Shown here piece by piece: positions 57,911-64,000 of a DNA stretch of 64,000 bases. How positions within the stretch are numbered: the stretch's first letter is position 1; each line of letters opens with the position of its first letter. Origin of the DNA: Actinomycetes bacterium (GTDB lineage Bacteria; Actinomycetota; Coriobacteriia; Coriobacteriales; Eggerthellaceae); contig JAEXAI010000021.1 in the NCBI GenBank assembly GCA_023394615.1, positions 1-64,000 on the forward strand, read 5' to 3'. The notes under the pieces are model-generated. The model did no database searches and was not told the origin of the DNA. It worked only from the letters and a program-made list of their open reading frames with translations. Position numbers and translations under genes: made by a program.

Positions 57911-60900
57911 ATGAGCTTAGACACCTTAGAAAAATACATCATCGAAACAACGCCCACCCGTATTAAAGAACGCTATGCCTCTTTAGTGTCTGCTGCTGAG
58001 GGTGCTAATTACGGCGTGTTGGATAAAGTGGTTGTTATCGATACGGAAACCACCGGCGTATCTTTCAATCACGACCGACTCACCCAGATTGCGGCGGCGC
58101 GCATGAATCAGGGGGAAGTGGAAGAAAGGTTCGCGACGTTCGTGAATCCCGCGCGCCACATTCCTGATGAGATAGCCCACCTGACGGGTATTCACGATAA
58201 AGATGTCTGTGATGCGCCCACCGCCGAGGAAGCAACGCGAAATCTCGCAGAGTTTGTGGGGGATCTACCCCTTGTGGCTCACAACGCCCAATTCGATAAA
58301 CACTTTGTAACTCAAACCGAAGCTGGTGCCTCCCTAGCCCAAAACACGTGGATTGATTCATTGGATCTTTCCCGCATTTCTCTGCCTCGCATGAAATCAC
58401 ATCGTCTCATCGATTTGGTTCATGCATTCGATGCGCCCATTTCAACGCACCGCGCCGATGCTGATGTGGAGGCGCTCTGCGTGGTGTATCGTATTTTGCT
58501 TGCGGCTGTGTCTGCCATGCCAAAAGAGCTGATTGCTGCTATCGCCGATTTTGCCGATGAAGAGCAATGGGAAACTTCGATTGTATTTCGCGAGCTTCGC
58601 GTTCCGGCAGCTGAGCGCTTTGATCTGCGACGTTTACGTCGGCAGAACGTGGGCGCTGCTGCGTTCAAGGCGCGAATAGATGCCGATGATCTGGCTGCCG
58701 ATCCTGAACGTGGTTTGAAGTTCGCAACAGAACAGCAAATAGACGAAGCCTTTTCGGCTGATGGGATTGTGGGTCGTATTTACGACGACTACGAAGCGCG
58801 CAGCGAGCAAGTGGCGATGGCTGAACAGGTGAATGCCGCCTTCGCAGCTTCGGTGAATCTGGCTGTGGAGGCTGGGACGGGCGTTGGGAAATCCATGGCA
58901 TATTTGTTGCCTGCGGTGATGACGGCGCGCGAGAACAATATAACTGTTGGTGTGGCCACGAAGACGAACGCCTTGTCCGATCAGCTAATAAACAAAGAGT
59001 TGCCATTGCTTTCGGAAGCGAGCGGCGGTATTTCCTATGCTTCTCTGAAGGGATTTTCCCACTATCCGTGTATGCGCCTGACCGAGCGGCTGTTGAATGC
59101 CGGACCGAAGATGAAGGCGATGGGGGATAAAGAAGTATCGCAGGCACCTGCGCTTGCGGGATTGCTTTCATTTATCGAGCAGAGTGATTACGATGATATC
59201 GACGGGTTGAAGATAGACTATCGCGCGATGCCAAGATATGAGTTCACGACGAACAGTCACGATTGCCTGCGGCGCAAATGCCCGTTTTTCGGAACGAGTT
59301 GTTTTGTACATGGTGCCCGCCAGCGAGCTGAGGCTGCCGATATTGTGGTGACGAATCAGACGATGCTGTTTTGCGATGTGGCCGCAGAAGGCGGATTGTT
59401 GCCTCCTATCCGCTATTGGGTGGTGGACGAAGCCCACGGGGCCGAAGCCGAAGCGCGGCGCGCCTTCAGTTGTCAGATAGACGCCGACGAGCTGATTCGC
59501 CTATCTGCGAAAGTAAGCTCTCCCGAACCGGGGCGCAACGTATTTCTGCGCGCCGAGCGGCAGATGGCGGGTCGCGTAAAAGACGTGACAGACGAAATGA
59601 GGCAGTCCGTTACAAACGACGATTTAGTCGAGCAGCAAAATCTAGGCAATAGCGAAGGGGACACGCTGCTGTTCGCCCTGAGTGCGAAAGCGCGACGTGC
59701 CGGTGGAGTTTTCGCTCAAGCCGCGCAAGAATTCACGAGCAACATACACGGTCTCCTTTATTTCGAACCAACTGGCGGGTCGAAGGGATACGACCGCATA
59801 GATTTATGGATAAACGACGATATACGGGCTGGGGACACTTTCAAACAGTTGGTTACGCTGGGGCACGTGCTCTACGATGCGGCTGAAAAGCTGATAAAGG
59901 CGAGCCAGGAAATGGTTGGTTTCCTTGAAAATCTGGAAGGAGCAGGAGCAGTGCAGCGCGACATCGCATCGACCGCACTTGCCTGCAAAGACTTGCTGGC
60001 AGCCTGTGAGCTCATTTTGTTCGAGGGACCGCAGACGTTTGCCTATTCGGCTCATCTTTCAAAGAAAAACAACGGCGGCGAGCTGTTGAGTGCTCAGATG
60101 CTGAATGTGGGCGATCAGATGAACGAAACGCTGTATGCGCGAACCCACAGCGTCGTATTCACCTCTGCCACCATGACGATTGCCGATTCCTTTGACACGT
60201 TTAACCGCTCGATGGGTTTGGGCGTAGGGGAGAACTCGGAGGTGCGCACCAGTCAGCTAGAATCCAGCTATGATTTTGACAGCAACATGGTGGTATACGT
60301 GGTATCCGATATGCCCGAGCCGAACAATCAGTCGTATTTGGATGAATTGAACAAACTGCTGATAGGGGTGCATCGCGCACAGAGCGGATCCACGCTTACC
60401 CTGTTCACCAACCGTCGTGAAATGGAAAAAAGCTATAGCGTGGTACAGACTGCGCTGAAAACAGACGACTTGCGTGTGGTCTGCCAAAAGTGGGGCGTTT
60501 CCGTAAAAGGTCTGCGCGATGATTTTCTGACCGATGAGCACCTGTCGTTGTTCGCGTTGAAGAGCTTCTGGGAGGGTTTCGACGCACCTGGAGCCACGCT
60601 GAAAACGGTTGTCATTCCCAAACTGCCGTTCAGCAAACCCACCGACCCTCTTTCCTGTGAGCGCTCGCAAACAGACCCGCAAGCGTGGTCTCATTTTGTG
60701 CTGCCCTCAGCGGTGTTGGAAACAAAACAGGCGGCCGGGAGGCTTATCCGATCTTCCCATGATTCAGGGAGCTTGGTACTGGCCGATCGAAGGTTGGTTT
60801 CAAAAGGATACGGGAAAGTGTTCCTGCGCTCGCTTCCTAGCAAAAACGTAAAGATTATGACTGCACACGAAGTTGTTGAAAGCCTGCTTCGAGCGAGCCA

Positions 60901-60913
60901 GTCGGATCGCTAG
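57911..60913 (+). CDS. dinG: exonuclease-DinG-family helicase
   Basis: A 1000-residue fusion of a DEDDh 3'-5' exonuclease (DnaQ-like) and an XPD/DinG-like iron-sulfur helicase, as in B. subtilis DinG. The exonuclease (about 30-215) has VIDTETTG, AHNAQFDKHF and HRADADVEA. The helicase has AGTGVGKSMAYLLP, four candidate cluster cysteines (C in FSHYPCMRL and in HDCLRRKCPFFGTSC), WVVDEAHG, FTSATMT, SFWEGFDAPG and QAAGRLIRS. It probably acts in repair of ssDNA-containing structures or as an exonuclease. The ATG at 57911 has AGGGAT upstream; a much longer frame overlapping the divergent gene is discarded. It is followed after two bases by the next gene. Confidence 0.93.
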   Translation: MSLDTLEKYIIETTPTRIKERYASLVSAAEGANYGVLDKVVVIDTETTGVSFNHDRLTQIAAARMNQGEVEERFATFVNPARHIPDEIAHLTGIHDKDVCDAPTAEEATRNLAEFVGDLPLVAHNAQFDKHFVTQTEAGASLAQNTWIDSLDLSRISLPRMKSHRLIDLVHAFDAPISTHRADADVEALCVVYRILLAAVSAMPKELIAAIADFADEEQWETSIVFRELRVPAAERFDLRRLRRQNVGAAAFKARIDADDLAADPERGLKFATEQQIDEAFSADGIVGRIYDDYEARSEQVAMAEQVNAAFAASVNLAVEAGTGVGKSMAYLLPAVMTARENNITVGVATKTNALSDQLINKELPLLSEASGGISYASLKGFSHYPCMRLTERLLNAGPKMKAMGDKEVSQAPALAGLLSFIEQSDYDDIDGLKIDYRAMPRYEFTTNSHDCLRRKCPFFGTSCFVHGARQRAEAADIVVTNQTMLFCDVAAEGGLLPPIRYWVVDEAHGAEAEARRAFSCQIDADELIRLSAKVSSPEPGRNVFLRAERQMAGRVKDVTDEMRQSVTNDDLVEQQNLGNSEGDTLLFALSAKARRAGGVFAQAAQEFTSNIHGLLYFEPTGGSKGYDRIDLWINDDIRAGDTFKQLVTLGHVLYDAAEKLIKASQEMVGFLENLEGAGAVQRDIASTALACKDLLAACELILFEGPQTFAYSAHLSKKNNGGELLSAQMLNVGDQMNETLYARTHSVVFTSATMTIADSFDTFNRSMGLGVGENSEVRTSQLESSYDFDSNMVVYVVSDMPEPNNQSYLDELNKLLIGVHRAQSGSTLTLFTNRREMEKSYSVVQTALKTDDLRVVCQKWGVSVKGLRDDFLTDEHLSLFALKSFWEGFDAPGATLKTVVIPKLPFSKPTDPLSCERSQTDPQAWSHFVLPSAVLETKQAAGRLIRSSHDSGSLVLADRRLVSKGYGKVFLRSLPSKNVKIMTAHEVVESLLRASQSDR

Positions 60914-60915
60914 GA

Positions 60916-62016
60916 GTGGCGTTGAGCGACAAGCGCATGCACGTGCTTCACGTGAAACGCCACACCGAGGGCACGTCAAATGAGCTTTCGCTCAGCGTGC
61001 TGGAGGCAAAGAAGAACGCCGCCGATGCAGCTACAGGCACCACCGTGCAGTCGGCCTTTGATGCCGATGTGGAAATAAAGCGCCGCAAGCATAAGCGCAA
61101 AACCCTTCGAGTGGTGAATGTCATCGTCTCTGTCGTATTGGTCGTGGCGGCAATTGGGTTTGGTGGGTCGTATTGGTACAAGCAGAGTATTGCCACGAAA
61201 AGCGTCGACGCAACACTAGACGAGGCCTTAGGACTGATAGAGCGCTCTGATGACGTCGTTGTGTCGATGGACGAGGTGCTCAACGCCAGCGTGGATGATG
61301 CCGCGCTGGATACCATGAAGGATCTGATAGAGAAGTCTCCTTTGGCTGAATCGTATTTGGACCGCGCGATGAACAAAGTGCAGGAGGCCGAGTCTGTGAA
61401 CTCGTCAGATGCCCTTGGCGAAAAAAAGCAACGCATTATCGACGACATCAACGCACGCGGCGATTTGATAGAGAAGGGCAAGACCCTTATGAACGCGGAT
61501 GTTTCAGCGAAACGTGCTCTGAATGCGCTCGAGCAAGCACACGAATATGTGCTCATAGGCGATTCCCTAGCAGTTGATGCCGCGAAGTTGGTGGCGAATA
61601 CGACCGAAGAGAACGTGAGTGCATCGGTATCGAAAAGCAATCAGGCCATTGAGCAATTCCAAGCCGCGCGAAAGCTGCTCAACGATGCGAAGAGTTATTC
61701 ACCCAATGCCGATTTGCAGCTTTATTACGATTACTTGAATGCACGCATACAGGCTCAGCAATATGCTTTGGAAAGCGATGATGCAATCACGAGGCAAAAT
61801 CGAGCCGAAGCGGAGTCGAACAACAATTTGGCAAATGAAACAGAAAAGGAAGCTGCTGCTTTGGCCCAGGGTTTTCCCGATGTGTTTTCACAGCCTGTGC
61901 TAGACGCTTATGAAAAAGATACGGAGCAGGACCGCTCGGCCTACGATGACGCCCGCTCCCGCGCTGCCTTGGCAGATGCATACTTGCGGGATTATTTGGG
62001 CGCGTCTCACAAATAG
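60916..62016 (+). CDS. bitopic membrane protein with extracellular helical domain
   Basis: About 366 residues, not recognised. A basic cytoplasmic segment (EIKRRKHKRKTLRVV) precedes one membrane helix (VVNVIVSVVLVVAAIGFGGSYWY, about residues 65-88). The remaining 275 residues outside are almost all Ala/Glu/Asp/Lys helix (RALNALEQAHEYV, KLLNDAKSYSPNADLQLYYDYL), suggesting a coiled-coil or spectrin-like bundle. The start is GTG at 60916 with AGGAG overlapping; TTG at 60922 or ATG at 60937 are possible. It starts 2 bases after the dinG-type stop. A parS-like word lies within it at 60945-60958. Confidence 0.7.
   Translation: MALSDKRMHVLHVKRHTEGTSNELSLSVLEAKKNAADAATGTTVQSAFDADVEIKRRKHKRKTLRVVNVIVSVVLVVAAIGFGGSYWYKQSIATKSVDATLDEALGLIERSDDVVVSMDEVLNASVDDAALDTMKDLIEKSPLAESYLDRAMNKVQEAESVNSSDALGEKKQRIIDDINARGDLIEKGKTLMNADVSAKRALNALEQAHEYVLIGDSLAVDAAKLVANTTEENVSASVSKSNQAIEQFQAARKLLNDAKSYSPNADLQLYYDYLNARIQAQQYALESDDAITRQNRAEAESNNNLANETEKEAAALAQGFPDVFSQPVLDAYEKDTEQDRSAYDDARSRAALADAYLRDYLGASHK
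60945..60958. promoter_or_regulatory. parS-like site inside a gene
   Basis: GCTTCACGTGAAAC matches the 14-base parS core at 13 positions. It lies about 8.4 kb right of the main cluster and overlaps codons 10-15 of the bitopic membrane protein gene. Confidence 0.5.
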
Positions 62017-62078
62017 CGTATACTACCTATTAAATGTGCCCATGTGGGCTTATAGGAAAATGAGCGAAAGGCGTATCC

Positions 62079-64000
62079 ATGCCGGAAATTCTGGACGATA
62101 TCGCATACATGTCGCAAGAAGTGGGTCCCCGTCCAGCGGGAACAGAAGAAGAGCAACAAACGGCGCTCTACATTGCTGAGCAGTTGCAGAAGCGCGCTGG
62201 TTTCACGACTGATATCGAAGATTTTGCGTGCAATGCGCAACACGATATCGTCGGAGTTGTCTGTTTTGGTTTGGCTGCTTTGCTGAGCATAGGCGCGCTG
62301 ATAAGCAGCGTCTTGGTTATTCCCGCATTCTTGGTGACGCTTGCCTGTGCGATTCTCTACATTTTAGAGTTGGTGGGCAAGCCCGTTTTGTCTCGAGCTT
62401 TCCAAAAAGGCGTTAGCCAAAACGTCATAGCGAAGTACTCTCCTTCGCAAGGAACGGGCAAATCACCCCGTAGCCGTAAAATCGTGCTGGTGTCGCACTA
62501 TGATAGCGGCAAAGTGCGTGCAGAATTGAACGGTGGGATGTTTGCGGCATACCCGATGCTGCAGAAAGCATGCATCGTCGCGCTTGCGGTGATACCTTTG
62601 CTGTGGCTTGTTCGCATGGCGATTCTGCTGAACTCAACGGGCACCGCAGCCATCGCGTTGAAAGTAATCACGGTCATTGCCGTCATTCTCGTTTTGCTTC
62701 CCGTCGTGCTCTTTTTTCTTCATCGTAGCGCGGATTACAATGAAGGAGCGGTTAGCAATGCTTCGGGCGTCGCCGTGCTTTTGGAGACCGCTCGTCGCGT
62801 GGCCGCCGGGCGCATGAGCGAAGAGGAACTTGCGCAACGCGCGGGCGCAACGGTACACGGAGAAGATGCCGCGCGTGCCGAAGGACTCATTCCTGAAGGC
62901 GTTCCAATTGATTATCAAGCTACATCTATGGATGCGTTTGAGGCAGAAAGCGAAGGCGAAAAGCTTGCGTCTGCGAAAGCGGCCGTGGCTGCGCTTACCG
63001 GCCAGGCAGTGAAGGAATACGCTCCTGCGCCGGCGGATATTTCAAAGAAGCTCGTACAAGTGAAAGAACCCTTTTCCCAAAAGCCCGATCAGCAGATGCA
63101 AGCGGCTCAACGGGAGGAAACGATGCAGGCCTTTACCGGGGCTGTCGAACATCCGGGCGCGCCCCAAAATGTCACGCCTGTTGTATCGCAGGAGCCAGCT
63201 GCTGCTGAAGGGCAGGGTGCTGCTGGTGACCGAGCGGGCGCTCTGACCGGCCGCGCTTTTGCTGCGCCTGCTGAAAGCGGCGAGTCCACTGTTCCCGACT
63301 GGTTCAAGTCGGCACAGGAAAAGGCGAACAAACCGTCTTTCAAGCCTGGCAAACCTGCGAAACGCTCGCGTTATGCAGATGCCTTGGATGCGGCTGTCGC
63401 TGCAAGTTCGGTTCATTTCGAAGAGGCAAACAAGGCAATAGACAAAGAGACCGAAGAGCACATGCGCAATTTCGGTGGCGGCATCGAAGAGGTGCAGGCT
63501 CCAGCAGCTGAGCGTCCTTCTGCTGCAGCACCCTTAAACAATAAAGAGCCAATCAAGGCCATGGCACCCTCGCAAACCCCGAGCGCTCGGCCGGTCGAGC
63601 AACCTCCGGTTGCCAACGCGCAGCAACCTGCACAAGCGTCAGCTGCTGATGTGCAGCAGATCCGGGCACAGCAACCGACCCAGCTGCCCATGTCACAGTC
63701 TGCACCCCAGCAATTCGCACAGGTTCCAGTGCCGCAGCAGCCCGCTGTACCTCAGGCCGCAGCACCGCAACAGCCCGCAGCGCCTCAGGTCCCAGTGCCG
63801 CAACAGCCCGCCGCAGCGCCTCAGGCCTCAGTACCGCAACAGGCTGCAACGCCGCAGGCATCTTATGCGCAACAGCCCGTCCAGCCTGCACCCACAGTCG
63901 ATGTCGGAGCGACTACAGCAATGCCGCCTATCGACGTGAGCGCGTACAGGAGCAAGCAGCTTGATTCTCGCGAGGCAGCAGCGAAGGCGCTGCAAGACAG
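62079..64000 (+). CDS. M28-like membrane protein with degenerate active site (3' partial)
   Basis: At least 640 residues, running off the window. The fold resembles M28 zinc aminopeptidases: MPEILDDIAYMSQEVGPRPAGTEEEQQTALYIAEQL, KIVLVSHYDSGKV with H140 and D142, and GAVSNASGVAVLLETARR. Active M28 enzymes have GANDNASG; here Ser226 stands where the second metal-bridging Asp should be, so catalysis is doubtful. Two pairs of membrane helices (about 55-98 and 160-215) interrupt the domain. From about residue 320 the protein becomes Ala/Pro/Gln-rich with VPQQPAxPQ repeats. GAAAGG lies 8 bases upstream of the ATG. Confidence 0.75.
   Translation, partial: MPEILDDIAYMSQEVGPRPAGTEEEQQTALYIAEQLQKRAGFTTDIEDFACNAQHDIVGVVCFGLAALLSIGALISSVLVIPAFLVTLACAILYILELVGKPVLSRAFQKGVSQNVIAKYSPSQGTGKSPRSRKIVLVSHYDSGKVRAELNGGMFAAYPMLQKACIVALAVIPLLWLVRMAILLNSTGTAAIALKVITVIAVILVLLPVVLFFLHRSADYNEGAVSNASGVAVLLETARRVAAGRMSEEELAQRAGATVHGEDAARAEGLIPEGVPIDYQATSMDAFEAESEGEKLASAKAAVAALTGQAVKEYAPAPADISKKLVQVKEPFSQKPDQQMQAAQREETMQAFTGAVEHPGAPQNVTPVVSQEPAAAEGQGAAGDRAGALTGRAFAAPAESGESTVPDWFKSAQEKANKPSFKPGKPAKRSRYADALDAAVAASSVHFEEANKAIDKETEEHMRNFGGGIEEVQAPAAERPSAAAPLNNKEPIKAMAPSQTPSARPVEQPPVANAQQPAQASAADVQQIRAQQPTQLPMSQSAPQQFAQVPVPQQPAVPQAAAPQQPAAPQVPVPQQPAAAPQASVPQQAATPQASYAQQPVQPAPTVDVGATTAMPPIDVSAYRSKQLDSREAAAKALQD
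63690..63890 (+). repeat. in-frame Pro/Gln/Ala tandem repeat
   Basis: Degenerate units around CCGCAACAGCCCGCAGCGCC encode PQQPAAPQ-like peptides. This is an extended, probably disordered tail on the M28-like protein and a likely slippage tract. Confidence 0.7.

Overview
The window is a chromosomal replication-origin region from an actinobacterium, most probably of the class Coriobacteriia (Eggerthella/Slackia/Cryptobacterium-like). The reasons are an actinobacterial heat-shock operon (dnaK-grpE-dnaJ-hspR-clpB), the order dnaA-dnaN-recF-DUF721-gyrB-gyrA followed by tRNA-Ile and tRNA-Ala, and a nickel/hydrogenase gene pair (nikR-hypE) beside ferredoxin. The genus cannot be fixed from sequence alone. 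Base composition is moderately GC-rich at both ends and clearly AT-rich from about 42 to 54 kb around oriC. Nearly all genes left of oriC (about 48.3-49.0 kb) point left and those right of it point right, so transcription follows replication.

Layout. 1-14 kb is an accessory-like stretch: an iron exporter of the ferritin-VIT type, a TrkH potassium channel, HtpG behind a CIRCE-type operator, two cell-wall hydrolases, an UbiB-type kinase, a DJ-1-like protein, a DUF559-type nuclease, and a family of palindromic repeats resembling MITEs. 13.9-20.5 kb holds an AddB/AddA-type recombination nuclease pair. 20.8-23.6 kb has an amidohydrolase, RsgA and two small membrane or secreted proteins. 23.8-31.1 kb is the chaperone operon. 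It starts from a strong promoter overlapped by a degenerate HAIR-like (HspR) site, and its GrpE carries a long amphipathic N-terminal extension. 31.5-37.3 kb contains a ferredoxin, hypE-nikR, typA with an overlapping membrane J-protein gene, and tRNA-Ala and tRNA-Ile.

37.4-48.3 kb is the replication core: gyrA, gyrB, dciA-like DUF721, recF, dnaN, dnaA, and beyond dnaA a GHKL-ATPase/winged-helix protein. oriC follows, with DnaA boxes on both sides of dnaA. 49.0-55 kb is the classic rightward set rpmH-rnpA-yidD-yidC-jag-rsmG, then five perfect parS sites and parA-parB. 55-64 kb holds rlmN, ddl, a tail-anchored protein, an exonuclease-DinG helicase, a bitopic membrane protein and an incomplete M28-like membrane protein whose second catalytic aspartate position is serine.

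The most notable items are the GHKL-ATPase/wHTH gene beside dnaA, the GrpE extension, the palindromic repeat family around a DUF559 nuclease, the CIRCE operator built next to a tandem repeat at htpG, the hairpin at the extreme 5' end of the dnaK transcript, and the acidic N-terminal tail on ParA. No transposase, prophage, CRISPR array or rRNA gene was found.
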